A stretch of 64,000 nucleotides of DNA from Tenodera sinensis (GCA_030765045.1 CM060967.1:149099751-149163750), one strand, 5' to 3'; shown: positions 1 to 11,841, counted from the first letter of the stretch. The notes: a model not told the origin generated them from the sequence alone. Translations and numbers: made by a program.

Positions 1-651
1 GGCTTCCCTCAAATAGGTCTGCTCATTTAAGCGAAGAGCGTACGTATGGTAGGATACTTTTTTCAGTTGTAATAGCTATAGATGTGCCTTTTTACAGCAT
101 CTGACTGAAAACTGTCCAGTTGGTAACTGAAGTTACATTCGTGATGGACCTGGCTTTAGCTGCTTCTCTGTAAAGATTCACCTCACTTATTTTAAGTGTA
201 CTTGCAGTTATTTTCCTCAGTTGGTTGAAAGGAATAAGAGGTTCATTGTGAAAAAGCAAATTCCTGGTCGAAGAATTCCCTAAGAGAACAAACTCTCAGC
301 ATTTGCTGCTAATTTATAATCTCATTCAATACAAAATTTATCAGACTGATTCCAAACATAGGATTAAATGCACCACCGAAGCGAGAGTCAGCCATATTTG
401 ACATTTGAATAGCGGCTCTAATTGCGCCAAATTACGTTGCGCATCTGTTAACATAATGTAGCTAGGTTTTCTAATCTGATCATAACATAAGAAGAGCAGA
501 GGAGGTGATAATGAAAATATGTTAATTTTTTTGCGAAGGAAGGCTGTCATTGGTTTAAATTTGAAATTGTTATGCACTTGATTGGTGGATTTCAGCCAAC
601 CCATGTATGAGTGGGATAGTTAGTATATCCAATGTGGCAATCTTTGTTTAC
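1..651. other. unassigned AT-rich sequence
   Basis: I see no recognisable repeat, RNA gene or coding exon here. The only open frame of any length (minus strand, 341-604) has no family resemblance and is typical of chance ORFs in AT-rich DNA. Confidence 0.5.
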
Positions 652-665
652 GTTTCCATAGCAAC
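652..665 (+). promoter_or_regulatory. X-box-like motif (RFX-type)
   Basis: GTTTCCATAGCAAC fits the RFX/DAF-19 X-box consensus RTHNYYWTRRNRAC at every position. Such sites drive cilium genes when they lie close upstream of a start. Here a C-run and a modestly GC-rich patch (about 830-930) follow, but no cilium gene is seen. By base-composition arithmetic the loose consensus should occur a few times by chance in 64 kb on both strands, so function is only a possibility. Confidence 0.3.
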
Positions 666-672
666 GGCCTTC

Positions 673-688
673 CCCCCCCCCCCCCCCT
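673..688. repeat. poly-C tract
   Basis: An uninterrupted run of about 15 C residues flanked by T-rich sequence. Confidence 0.9.
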
Positions 689-689
689 T

Positions 690-1494
690 TTCTTGACATC
701 TTTTAAAAATCAGACTGTAGATAGCATGTTGACGATAACACGAAGGAAGTTAATGAATGAATTATGTTTGCGTTTTAGCCGAAGTTACGTAACTGGTCCA
801 GTAATAATCGTATTCCCGAGGGACGTGAAAGCAAGAGTGTGTGGGAGTGAGGGAAGGAATGCCAGGTGCGCCGCCGTCCTGGGTCAAGGCGACGGGGCGG
901 TGCGCGACGATGATGTAATCCGCGCACACACAAATAATTCCGCAACCAAATTGATGGCTTGCTTTATCTGCAGACACCGTCTAGACGCCGTTCCGTGAAC
1001 CGGTACCCCCTCTCCTCAGCTTGCATTGCATCAGTGGCATCCTCGCACCCGAAACTTAGAAGCAACTACCCGTGAAATAGTTTCACTCAAGAAAGGATTC
1101 CGTATTGTATGCAAACAAAGTGTTCGAGATCGTTCTGAAGTAACATTGATTGTTCTAGCGGGGTAGGCAGTATGAAGTCATTCGAGGAATGTCTGTCACA
1201 ATGACTTCGCTCATTCTTAACATAAAAATTCTGATGTGCTACATTCACATGACTTTCTCTATTCTTGTAGGTGCAATGAAAATATAGGAATACAATAGGC
1301 CTTAAGCGACAGTCAAATCTATTCAGCGCACAGCTGGTCGCTATGTGATAGCTTTGTAATTTCGTTCTCCTTTTATGGTCATGATATTAATACTAATAAA
1401 AAGAAAAAAAAAAAAAATAGAACGACGTATTCCTATTTGTGTAAAGTAGAGTATTATTGGAAAATTCAAACAAATAATAACCTTGCCGCAGTCA
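690..1494. other. unassigned sequence with a small GC-rich patch
   Basis: Positions about 830-930 are locally GC- and CpG-rich compared with the surroundings. An A-run lies near 1402-1417. The overlapping open frames on both strands (693-998 plus, 762-977 minus) do not resemble any protein I know. Confidence 0.4.
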
Positions 1495-1860
1495 TTTTAG
1501 TGTCATCACTTTCGCTGTTACTCATACACTACGACAATAGTCAATCGACGCTCATTAAGCCTTCTTTACGGCACAACACAGGCACAGCTGCCTCATTCTC
1601 ACTGACACCCTGACCAACTCATGTCTGTAATTGTAACACTTTGTTGTTTCCTGGCCTCCTTATATAGAGGGGATGACGTCACACAGACCTTTCTCGAAGG
1701 TCTTTATGTTGCTGCTTCATTGCTGTTAGTCACGTGTTCGCTCGTGTGAGTGGTGTGGGGAACCTTGACATTGTGCCTTTGTTTTCTCGTCGGCCTGATA
1801 TGTGATGTGAAGTAGCTCGGCACCGTCTGTCCTTTGTTGTGCGTCGAGTTCGGCGTCACA
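1495..1860 (-). mobile_element. LTR-like fragment, diverged relative of the LTR at 4576
   Basis: On the minus strand this starts TGTGACGCCG, carries a TATATAAG box about 200 bp in, and shares with 4576-5181 the order of short blocks: CACTCAC..CGAG, CACGTGAC, TCTCGA, a GACG-containing block before the TATA box, and an ACTGAC/GACTGA-rich stretch after it. The similarity is patchy, which suggests an old copy or a related family. The far end is not clear. It ends directly beside a family A fragment. Confidence 0.45.
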
Positions 1861-1868
1861 TATATTTG

Positions 1869-2019
1869 ACAACAATTGTGTGCTTTAAGGAGATCTGCAG
1901 AAATATTCTATTTATCTCTTACGGTTTGCCAATCACACAAAAGTCACTCAGAATGAAGGGGGCTCATTGGTTACTCCCAAAAACTTCAAGCTTTTTGCCA
2001 TAAACATATGATATTTTAA

Positions 2020-2061
<42 letters not shown>

Positions 2062-2208
2062 ACACACAAGCGCACGCACACACAGAGATCTTTTTCTAAT
2101 CTTTTGGGGAGTGTTCAGGGGTCTCAAAACATGTATTTTAGCTGAAATCTCAAATTCTAAATTTTGGGTGTAATATAATAACTACTGTAAGTACTCGTAC
2201 ATAAAATA
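1869..2208 (+). repeat. family A repeat, 5'-truncated and internally deleted
   Basis: Begins at the internal block TTGTGTGCTTTAAGGAGATC and continues through the CTATTTATCTCTTACGG block. It then jumps to the (CA)n tract (about 2021-2073) and the distal block (TCTCAAAACATGTATTTTAG, TTTTGGGTGTAATA). It lacks the 5' end and most of the middle. Confidence 0.75.
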
Positions 2209-3477
2209 AAAATTGCTCATTTTCTTTCTTATCACCAAAATTCAACACACTTATAATGGTAAGATTCAATTGTATTTTAAATAACTTTTCTTTCACCGTT
2301 TTTAAGCCCTGTTCTTACGGACGGACATAGGCTATAAAATTATTCCCAAAATTAGAACGGGGGGAATTTTTGAGCATGGGATCACGGGAGGTTTTATAAT
2401 GTTCATACCATAAAAATGTTCTCATATTTTGCTGAACTTTAGTATTCAAGGAGTATTTTTGGTGTGAGAATGATGTAACAAACTTTTGTTTTAGAACCTG
2501 GTAAAAATGATAAGTTACCTTATAGTTTTCAATTTACCGCTTAACATACAAATCAATGTTTTGTCGTCGATCACACATTTTTTATGCTTGTACTATAGGG
2601 CCCAACGAAAGTTGTTGACTGCCTTACGACTCTACTCCTATTGAATTTGTAACTACCTAGGTAGACATGAAGTACTGTTTAAGTATTCCGTTCAGAACAT
2701 TACATCATGTCATTATAGAAATTGGCAAGTCATAGTTACCTTACGAATTATCCAAAAACTGTCCATATATTTTCAATAAAATAGTTCCTAGAATCTGTCA
2801 AGGAATGTCTTACCATTTATTTTCACCCCCTCATAACAGGGCCTCTCAAACCTCAAAATTATGTGGGATTCAATCCAAGGTGCAAAGCTTCCTTGCATCG
2901 CGGCGAGTGGGTTAAGCTCGGTTCAACTCGCGCGCTGCAGAGCGAAGAATCGAGGAAGGGTGTGTTGATGGGCGGTTTATTAAACTATAAGCGTAACATT
3001 AAATTAAGAAACGGTTGTCAACAAAATCCGTTTATGAAAACGCGACCTTTAGGCATTTCAAAGAAATTTTGTAAATTACAGTTATAATTTATATTAACTA
3101 GAATATTTATGTTTTCGTTATAGGATATTACTGATCTGCAACCAATACTCGATGTGTTTCTAAAGCTCTTTTCAATAGCAGTTTAAAGTGCGCCTCCTGA
3201 TTTCCATTTTGAATTGATAGATACGCAAAACGATGATCACCGAAAAGATGCATTTTACCATAAGGTTAGTTCGAGTATTACCAGAAGCTGTCGAAGGAAC
3301 AACTTCCTAAACTGCAACTAGAAGCAGTGAAGGTTATTTCTATATTTGGTTCCACGTGTATATGTGAAATTTTTTTCTGTTTTGTATTATACGAAAACTA
3401 GATTGCGTGCGAATATTTCTAATTCTAATTTCAAAACAATAGTCTCAGAACTCCATCAGCAGATATAGCACATGCAT
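2209..3477. other. unassigned AT-rich sequence
   Basis: No repeat seen elsewhere in this window was recognised. A short CpG-rich patch lies at about 2880-2960, inside a 74-codon plus-strand open frame (2863-3087) with no family resemblance. Otherwise AT-rich and featureless. Confidence 0.4.
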
Positions 3478-3652
3478 TGAGAGAATTATATTCCAACAAA
3501 GACGACAAAATCCAGTCCAGTTATTTTTCTCACTTTATTTTCCTCCAAAACTTTCACAAAAATTCAGTTTTCTTTTACTGACGTTAACACAGTCTACAGT
3601 CTTTCGTGATATTACAACTCACGACTGTTTTCTTCTCCTAACCTTGCAAAGC
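3478..3652 (-). mobile_element. partial LTR (3' end of the LTR family at 4576)
   Basis: Close to identical with 4576-4738, beginning at the same TGAGAGAATTATATTCC terminus and including the AATAAA-type signal region on the minus strand. Similarity stops abruptly at about 3652, so most of the LTR including its promoter half is missing. It lies 1.1 kb from the complete copy in the same orientation. Confidence 0.7.
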
Positions 3653-4575
3653 TTCGAACATTTAACCTTTAGGTACGGGTAAAAATTGTGGACTGCTCAC
3701 ACTCTTCAAAATACACCGTTGTCCTCGTTTCAACCCCTAAGAACCATGTAGGAATGGAGTGGCAGAGGCAGTTTAGTACGTATTTCCTTACCAATATAAA
3801 TCATTGTGCCAAATATGCACTATTCTATGTACTATGATTTTCCTCAGAATCATTTCCCTGAAGAAGGCCGAAATATCACTATGGTTGAAAGCTTGGAAGT
3901 CTGCAAATTACCCAAGAAGCCATTATCAAGGACAAACTCGGAGAAAGCTTTCGTTGTTTGAAACTAATCATTCTGTTCTAGAAATATAAATAAGTCCTTT
4001 TAATCAAAACATGTTTGAAGCTCCAATTTTAACAGCATGAAAAAATAACATGTGAGTTTTCAAATTTCATGGAGCAGATTAACTTTTTAAACACACATTT
4101 TCTGCTGTTAGCCATTTCGCTTACTTGCTAATTTTTGTTCATTCTGGTTAAACATTGTCTGCCGAGTTGGCCAAGTTGCCAAGGTGTTTGGCTACGAACT
4201 GGATGGGCCGGTTTCTTTTCCAGACAGCGACAGTGGATTTTTCTTCACTCATCGCGCCCAGAACCGGCTCTGGTTGCGCTATCAAAAGGAATACCTGTTG
4301 GAAGTTTATTTTCATACAGATTATCTTGGATGATTAAAAGTGACAGTAGCACAAGATTTGCTTGCTCCTTCAGGGTTCTTGCACATTGATCTAGGTAATG
4401 CAATCATTTGTTTATTAGCATTCAAGTTTAACACCAATGCGCACTCCCATTACTGATTGTTTTTGCATTTTTGCCCAAAAGAACAAAAATTGATCTATTA
4501 AACCTTTGTTCTTTACAGTAAGAGAAGCTGCACAGCACATGTTTGTATGGGATAAGAACAGAAAGGCACATGTAC
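3653..4575. other. unassigned sequence between LTR copies
   Basis: No coding or repeat signature recognised. It is flanked by two LTR copies in the same orientation, but no gag, pol or primer-binding-site motif is visible, so it is unlikely to be the internal part of an element. Around 4160-4300 there is a less AT-rich stretch without an assignable function. Confidence 0.4.
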
Positions 4576-5181
4576 TGAGAGAATTATATTCCGACAAAGA
4601 CGACAAAATCCAGTCTATTTATTTTTCTCATTTTATTTTCCTCCAAAGCTTTCGCACAAATACACAGTTCTCTTTTACTGTCGTCAACACAGTCTACAGT
4701 CTTTCGTGATATTAAACTCACGACTGTTTTCTTCTCCTAACCTTGACTCAGTCCTTTCACTTTCTCTGCCTCTCAAACACTAACTCTACGATACAATCCC
4801 TCAACACTCATAATTACTTCGCTATCTTCCTTCACGACGCGACGATACACGCAGCTGACACACACTCAAAATAAGAACTGACTGACTCCTACCTGTAACT
4901 CATTCCTAACTGATCCCTCTCGTCGCTTCGCCCCTTTATATTGCGAGGATGACGCGACATGTACTATTCTCGAACTTCTACAAATATGCAGGCTGCCGGA
5001 TACTTCTCGAATAATCTGGAAAACCCCTTTGACGTGCCGAACTCGTTGTCACGTGTTTGCTCGCGTGAGTGGTGCGGGGAAGCCAGACGAGCGCCTTTCT
5101 TACGGGCCATGCCAGTGGGGTAGGGCAGCCTGGCCCAGAACATCCTTTGTTGTGTTGCTACTGTAGTGGGCCGGCGTCACA
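4576..5181 (-). mobile_element. solo LTR of an LTR retrotransposon
   Basis: Read on the minus strand, the 606-bp unit begins TGTGACGCCG and ends CTCTCA, so it has TG...CA ends. It carries a TATA box (minus-strand AATATAAAGG, about 4933-4943). Downstream lies a region rich in GTCAGTCAGT-like blocks, then an AATAAA polyadenylation signal (about 4628-4640) shortly before the end, which is the expected U3-R-U5 order. The flanking tetranucleotides GTAC (4572-4575) and GTAT (5182-5185) match at three of four positions, consistent with a slightly decayed target duplication. No internal region is attached. The superfamily (Gypsy, BEL or other) cannot be set from the LTR alone. Confidence 0.7.
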
Positions 5182-5963
5182 GTATATTATACAGCGATTA
5201 TCCATAATGTTACAGAATTCAATCCACAAACTTTCAGCGATTTCAGGGAAGTGTTATGCGAGCGCTGTAATAAGGACATTTATGCTTTCTGAGTTTACGG
5301 TTATATGCAATAAGTAAAAGTCAATAAAGAGCCAATAAGTTACTTATAAAGGCTTCCCTGACTGTGCTGCTGGTAGGTAATCGTGGCCATGCTTATGTTC
5401 AAACATTCCATACGAATACCACCGTAACATCTACTTAAACTTTGAAAGAAACCATAGAAATTAAAATTGGATTTACGCCAAACGCACGCCATTCATCTGT
5501 TTGGAAGAAAAAAGAAAGAAAAAAAAAGAGAGAGAGAGAGGAAAGAGTTTGGCTACTTGAACCTAGAACAACTAGATTGACAGCCGAGCACACAAATAAC
5601 TGTGCTATTATTACAGATAATTGTAGTTTGTCTAGGTTAAAAAAGTCAGGAGTTATTGACGTTAAGGACATTGTTCGATAAATTCCTTGCATTTTGGGAC
5701 TAAAATTGCAATACTTGGTGCTTTTGCTAACAGGAAAGAAATTCAAACACTAGCTTGAGTCAATCATGTTACAGGAGGAAAAGCAAATTTACGGGGATTC
5801 CCTATTAATGCCGCAGTTGTTACAAAATTAAAATGTTGCATTATTGTAAACTACAATAGTAAAAGTACTGCATTACAATAAACTAAAATAAAAAATGTAA
5901 CTAAATTTTTAAACATTCACTGTGAACCGTCTGTCATATTTAAGTGTCCTAATTAAAACAAAA
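5182..5963. other. unassigned sequence
   Basis: AT-rich. It contains a purine tract (about 5508-5545, GAAAGAAAAA then GAGAGA). The complementary open frames across it are composition artefacts. Nothing else identified. Confidence 0.4.
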
Positions 5964-6793
5964 TCTGATGTGTTGCACTCACATGACTTTCTCTACTCTT
6001 GTACTAACCATTCTTACAAGCTCTTATTCCTATATCTTCTTCGTGTTAATTGAGATAAACATTTGCAGAAATTATCTTATTGCTCGTTTCTTGCACGTGC
6101 AACGGGAATATTGGAATACAGTAGGCTTTGAGCGATAGTCAAATCTTTTAAAGCTTTCAAATTCCATTTTCTTTACACGGTTAACATATAAAAAATGAAT
6201 AGCGATGTTCTATTTAACAGAAGTAACGAGGAATATCTCCAAAATGGTTCACTCTACAAAATAATTATTCAGACATAAATTGTGTGTTTTAGCAAGATTT
6301 ACATTTTCTATAGTAAGATTTGGTCTATCTCTTACGGTTTACCAGTTATGCAAAAGTCATGCAGAGTAAATAGGACTTCATGGGCTATAGCCAGAAAATT
6401 CAAAATATACACATCCTTTGTCATAAAAGTATCTCGAACATATGACATTTTAATCAAAATCGTTAGAGCCATTTTCAAGAAAATAAAAATTTTCGATAAA
6501 AATTCCATGTAAAGAATAGTTTAGGGTGGAGTAATTTTCTACAAAATCTTCGTGTCGAATCCTTGAACGACATTAAACTTAAATATCAACTTTGGTTTTT
6601 AACTCAATTTTAATTTTTGAGTTATGCTGTCTACAGATTGACATACAGACAGACACACAAGGACACTTTTCTAAAATTGCTTTTTTCGCATTCAGGGGAC
6701 CTCAAAACATATTTCTGGTGAAACCTCGACATTGAATTCTTGGGTGGAATACAATACTCTGTGCTTTACTAAACGTAGTAGAGAAAGTAAAAA
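5964..6793 (+). repeat. family A repeat, full length
   Basis: Reference-quality copy. The 5' end TCTGATGTG follows AAAA. ACTTTCTCTACT at 5986-5997 is the exact complement of AGTAGAGAAAGT at 6777-6788, which is followed by an A-run. The short internal CA region near 6650 is not expanded. There is no open reading frame of note: the 76-codon frame at 6282-6512 is repeated in other copies as a by-product of the conserved sequence. No clear target duplication beyond A residues. Confidence 0.9.
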
Positions 6794-6807
6794 ATAATTG
6801 TAACATA

Positions 6808-7290
6808 AGGGATGTTTTAACGAGATCTACATCTTTTGTATAGTAAGATTTGGTCTATCTCTTACAGTTTACCAGTTGTGCAAAAGTCAATAAGAGCAAA
6901 CAGGACTACAAAGGTTATAGCCAGGAAATTCAAAATATAGATATAATTTCCCATAATATATCTCAAATATATAGTATTTTAATCAAAACTCTTGGAGCCA
7001 TTTTTTAGAAAATCAAATTTTTGATAATTTTCCAAGTAAAGGGTAGTTTGGGGTGGAGGAATTTTCTTCAAAATCTTCGTGTCGCATCCTTAAAGGATAT
7101 TTACAGCAGATACACAAATACAAACACCCCCCCCCCCACACACACACAAGGACCTTTTTTCTAAAAATGCTTTTTTTGGATTTAGAAGGCCAGAAAAATT
7201 ATATTTCCGGTGAAATCTCAACATCGAATTTTGGGTCGAATACAATACATAATCCCTCTACGTAATACAGTGAAAAAGGAGATGGAATAA
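6808..7290 (+). repeat. family A repeat, 5'-truncated
   Basis: Starts at the internal block GTTTTAACGAGATCTACATC and runs to a decayed 3' end (CTCTACGTAATACAGTGAAAAA). It lies head-to-tail directly after the full copy. A C-run joined to CACACA sits at the variable microsatellite position (7127-7148). Confidence 0.85.
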
Positions 7291-8404
7291 TAAATAAGCG
7301 TTTTTAAGCATAATTAGTAGAAGAACATGTGCGGAATGCCATGAGAATGCAGTGTATAAAGGCTTTTTTTTTGTAAAAAAAAAGTTAATTTCTCTTATAT
7401 ATCTACACTTTTGCATACCTCGTGCAGTAAATCATGCACCATAGGTTAAGAACCCCTGGTCTTGGACATCAAGGAGTAATAAATAAATCGGCGGTATCTT
7501 GATATAATGATTCACGAGCTTACGTAAGTATCAGTACCGGATGTAAGCATATGAAATAAACAAATGAATGCAGCAGACTCATCAGTGCAGGGCGGACTGC
7601 AAGGGCATGACACCATACGACCTTGTCACGCAGACATTGGTGTTTACCGTCTCGCTGCTCTCCGCTACGTCATCATCCCCAGCGTGCAGCACGTCAGCCT
7701 AATGCGCTGCAACGCATTGTAAACAAATGCACCATTTTGTGGAAATTTCCGGCTCCTTTGCGCTTACATAACACAGCCGGGTTCTTTCTCAGGCCCATAT
7801 GTCTCTCACGCCTTCATGCTCTTTTGTAAACAGTCATAAACTAGACCAGATATGGGCGAGCCGCGTGTCACATACCAGGAGGGAGGCCACTACACTTCTA
7901 TCCAGAGTGGCGTAATGCAATTCTTACTTTTGAAAAGATAGAAATGCATATTTATTAAAACACATGTATGCATTAAATTACAAAACAAAATCAAGCGTGT
8001 CATTCATTATTATTCATACAATAAAAGCTTGAAACTCAAAGGCTCTCCTAATTTTTTATCAAATCAAGAAATAATATAATAATGTTGCAAAAATGAACAA
8101 ATAATCCTCAATAATTACTGCTTTTACAGTAAATAAATATGATCTTGCTTTAAATGAAGTTTTTGGCTTATTAATTGTGGCTATCCAATACTTGGACCCT
8201 TTGTGTGTTGCAAACAGCAAACGAGAACGGGAGGGATATAGATCGCCTGATACGCAGTGACTCGCGGAATCAAGAATGCCCATATGTGAACTAAAGGATG
8301 ACTTTTCTCGGTATTAGAATGTAAAATCTAAGACGGTGCGAAAGCAGATGCTCTAAAATAGAAAATTGTCTATTAGAAAACGTATTTTGATGTCTTTACT
8401 GCTT
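7291..8404. other. unassigned sequence
   Basis: No repeat or gene recognised. Positions about 7600-7880 are less AT-rich and contain a 68-codon plus-strand frame (7623-7829) without family resemblance. This stretch looks single-copy within the window. Confidence 0.4.
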
Positions 8405-8945
8405 ACCAATAGTAGAAGAGAAATTATGTACTCCAACCAAAAATTCGATTCAGAGGAAATACACGTTTGATTAAAAGAAAAAAAGAAAAAGAAGATACAT
8501 TTTTATTTTTTCTAGTACGTGTAGTAGGTAGGAAAAGTATTGCTTCGTCCCAAAAATAGGATGTCGAGATTTCACTGGAAATATATGTTTCTAAAAGCAT
8601 TTTTAGAAAAATGTTTGTGCGCGCGTGTGTCTGTGAAAAGCATAACTCAAAAACGTAAAGGCGGTTATAAGCCAAAGTTAGTATTTAAGCTTAATATATT
8701 TCAAGGATGCGACACGAAGATTTTGAAGAACATTTTTCCACACTAACTACCCTTTACATCGAAAAAGTTTCGAACATTTTAATTTTTTAAAAACTGGCTC
8801 TAGCGATTTTAATTAAAATGCCATGTTTAAGATATTTTAATAGCAAATGAAATGTATATTAGTCCTGTTTACTCTTGATGACTTTTTAATAACTCGTAAA
8901 CCGGAAGAGATAGACCAAATCTTACTATACAAAAAATGTTAAGAC
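8405..8945 (-). repeat. family A repeat fragments
   Basis: Two pieces: a short 3' end (about 8408-8455), and a larger distal half (about 8521-8940) containing the distal block, a shortened GCGCGCGTGTGTCTGTG microsatellite and the blocks up to CTTACTATACAAAAAATG. The 5' third is absent. Confidence 0.8.
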
Positions 8946-9230
8946 AGAGAATTTATTTTATATTCATTTTCTTTGTGTATTTCATCATTTCCGAGATACT
9001 GTTTGTTATTACTTTCAGGCTTCAATATATTTTACTTTTCTTAAATTGGAATCTTTATTCTTCTTTTTTGCCCTTTCTCCCTTCCTTGTTTTCATCGCAA
9101 GCATTTGTTACCAGGATGGAAACACTTGAATGCTGTTTTTGCAAGATATAACTATGACATTTTTGGTTATAATTATGAATTTAAAAATATGTAGTAAGGC
9201 AATTAACTGGGAGCGCATTGAACTTCGAAG
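8946..9230. other. weakly family-A-related or unassigned sequence
   Basis: TTTCCGAGATACTG (about 8988) resembles the family A block TTTCGGAGATATTC, so this may be a decayed continuation of the preceding minus-strand copy. The rest is not assignable. Confidence 0.3.
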
Positions 9231-9399
9231 AATTACTATTCAAATATATATGTAATACTGTTCCACTTTATAAAATTTGTATTGATGTTTTCAGCTGTTC
9301 CTGCTATTGGTTTTAAGTTCCAAGACTTTTCATAATGCCTTTTAAAAACGAACTAGAAATAACTTTAATCTTAGGAAATCCTTTGCAGTGAAAATGGCC

Positions 9400-9620
9400 A
9401 ATGTGATTGTAGGATCTCTTTGCCGAAGTTATGATATACTTGGCGATATTAAAATTCGCAGCGTATGTGTAATGGCGTTATGTTTATTATTTCTTTGCCA
9501 TGCAAAGATAATGCAATTTTAAAGGCATCACATAGTGACCAGCTTTAAAACGCCTAACGCTTAAAGCCTACTTATTCCCATATTCCCCTGGCATCTACAA
9601 GAAAATCAGTAATAAGATTT
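9400..9620 (-). repeat. family A repeat, decayed 5' third
   Basis: Contains the series TTTGCCATGCAAAG, CATCACATAGTGACCAGC, CTTAAAGCCTACTTATTCCC and CATCTACAAGAAAATCAG, which is the subfamily with the CGACCAGCTCTTAAAAC block. Both ends are truncated. Confidence 0.65.
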
Positions 9621-9699
9621 GCCTAACCTGAGAGGAGTTGGCTTCTTTAAGAATAGTATGTACCATAAGAGTGGTCAAGTTAAATTTTAAAGTTGAATA

Positions 9700-10060
9700 A
9701 CATACATTGGTTCTCTTCGGTGACAGAAGGCAGTCGTAACTTAGTGTGGGATCTACCATTCATGCAGCCATCCGAGGAAGTCCAGTCCACGAGTGTGGTG
9801 CTCCACTAGGATAGTAGGCAGTGTCTGAACCAGCTAATTTATGTTTTGCTCGATGGTTACCAGAGAAAATTGCGGTTTCCAGATATGAATCGCTCCTCAC
9901 GGTGACCTCCAAACGTCCAGGGTGTGGCCAGCAGACCGGACATACCTAGGTCTTCACCTTGACTCGAGGTTCGAGCCCTGAACGGCAGCGCCGTGGGTAG
10001 GGAAGTCTACCGCCCTCCCCACTCCCATCCTAGATACCTATTAGACAAGCCTCATAATTC
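9700..10060 (+). repeat. possible tRNA-headed SINE remnant
   Basis: GAGGTTCGAGCCC (about 9965) is a good polymerase III B-box match, and the stretch is GC-rich relative to the flanks. No convincing A-box at the proper distance, no tail and no target duplication were found, so this is only a weak call. Confidence 0.25.
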
Positions 10061-10309
10061 AGGTTTTTATATATAGAAAACAACAAATATGAATTATAGC
10101 ATGAGATTTACTTCAGCCCTCCTCTGCTCCTTCGTACGCGGCTAACTTGGTACCTCCTCTGTAATATATTTTCAAGAAGTCAATACACCAAATGCTATTG
10201 TTCAAAAACAGACGGAACAATATTTTTCCAGCTCGTTTATTGTATAACCATAAGTTAAAATGATTAGACCTTAGGACTATATTACACTGTCACATTTTGA
10301 TTCATCAGA

Positions 10310-10400
10310 AGAGAAAATGGCAGACGTCCTCTATCCTAACCTTCAAATACGGAGGTCCCGGGTTTCATTCCCTCTTGGAGGGTGCGATTATTCCCCGTTA
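10310..10400 (+). repeat. possible tRNA-headed SINE remnant
   Basis: CATCCTAACC-like sequence followed by GGAGGTCCCGGGTTTCATTCC resembles the second half of a tRNA-derived SINE head with a mutated B-box. It is short and degenerate. Confidence 0.3.
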
Positions 10401-10699
10401 CCCTAGATCAGGGATGTCAGCACGCAGCAGCGGGTCTGGCTTTTAGGAAGCAGTGTATAAAAGACAACTGACAGTAACCATGAACACAGCAAAGGATTAC
10501 AACGCTCTTAAAGTATGCGCACAATGACCTGGATGCAACTGCTTTTATAAATCTTTGAGAAGTGTACAGTATCCGAATATTCGCAAATTTGCAGCGCGAG
10601 GTATGACAATGTTTGCCAGCACTTACAAATGTGAATATTTTTTATGAAGCTAACAATGGAGTAAATGTCCAATAAGAATATGGTGACTACTATTAGATT

Positions 10700-10982
10700 A
10701 CTACTAGTTCAGTACATAAACAAACACGCATCAATACCGTTGCCACGCGTTCTAGCGAACATCCACTTCCATGATTGGTGTGCGAATGTAGGCCAATCAC
10801 AAGTGTTATCTGCCAAAACAGTACTCCACCCTGCAAGGGACTGTTTACATCCAGAAACCAGGTCAATCCCCTGACCAATATCAACGTTATTTCACGTGTG
10901 AAAGAGCCGCTCACGTCTGTTAAGTGATTAATTATTTCGATACCCTGTGATGTTCATAAATACTACTGAAGCTACGAGGATC
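10700..10982 (-). mobile_element. partial copy of the TIR element family M
   Basis: The reverse complement matches the left-centre of the elements at 13941, 18481 and 39155. Shared blocks include GACATCACAGGGTATCGAA, AACGTTGATATTGGTCAGGG, GGTTTCTGGATGTAAACAG and CACTTGTGATTGG. Neither terminal repeat is present. Similarity fades towards 10665. Confidence 0.7.
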
Positions 10983-11010
10983 GTTCAATATATAATACCC
11001 CACATTTTTT

Positions 11011-11841
11011 ACTTTCTCTACTGGTAAGTAGGGGAAGTATTGTATTCCACCCAAAAATTCGATGTCGAGATTTCACCAGAAATACATGTTTTGAGGCCCC
11101 CTGAATCCAAAAAAAGCATTTTTAGAAAAAGGTCCGTGTGTGTGTGTATGTCTGTCAGTCTGTCAGTCTGTGGACAGCATAACTCAAAAACGGAAAGTCG
11201 GTTAAAAACCAAAGTTAGTATTTGAGTTTAATATCTTTTAAGGATGTAACACGAAGATTTTGAAGAAAATAGCCCCACTCTAAACTACCCTTTACATGGA
11301 AAAATTTTCGAAAAGTTTTATTTTCTTGAAAATGGTTCTAACGATTTTGATTAAAATGTCATATGTTTGAGATATTTTGATGGCAAATGAAATGTATATC
11401 TTGAATTTTCTGGCAATAGTCCCTGTAGTCATATTTACTCTGAAAGACTTTTGCATAACTGGTAAACCGTTAGAGATAGACCGAATCATACTATACAAAA
11501 AATGTAGATCTTGCTAAAATACACAATTTATGTCTCAATAAATTTTCTTATAGGGTGAACCATTTCGGAGATATTCCTTGTTATGTGTGTGAGTTTCGGA
11601 AAACCTAGAACTTTCGTGAAATGGATCATCCCTGTGCAAAGACAACAGAATCTCAAACATTTGACTATCGCACAAAGCCTACTATATTCTAACATTCCCT
11701 TTGCACCTACAACGAAATAAGCAATAAGATAATTTGTACAAATGTTTGTCTCAACTAACAAGAAAGAAGATATAGGAATAAGAGTTTGTAAGAATGGTTA
11801 GTACAAGAGTAGAGAAAGTCATGTGAATGCAACACATCAGA
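11011..11841 (-). repeat. family A repeat, full length
   Basis: On the plus strand it opens with the 3' hairpin: ACTTTCTCTACT, loop GGTA, then AGTAGGGGAAGT (11011-11038, 10 of 12 positions complementary). It closes with AGTAGAGAAAGT (11808-11819) and CATCAGA at 11841. T-runs flank both ends, equivalent to A-runs on the element strand. The microsatellite is short (GTGTGTGTGTATGTCTGTCAG). Confidence 0.9.

Noticed and set aside
3478..5181. Full LTR retrotransposon with LTRs at 3478 and 4576
   Set aside because: Only 0.9 kb lies between them, with no gag, pol or primer-binding motif, and the first copy is partial. Two separate insertions or a duplication fit better.
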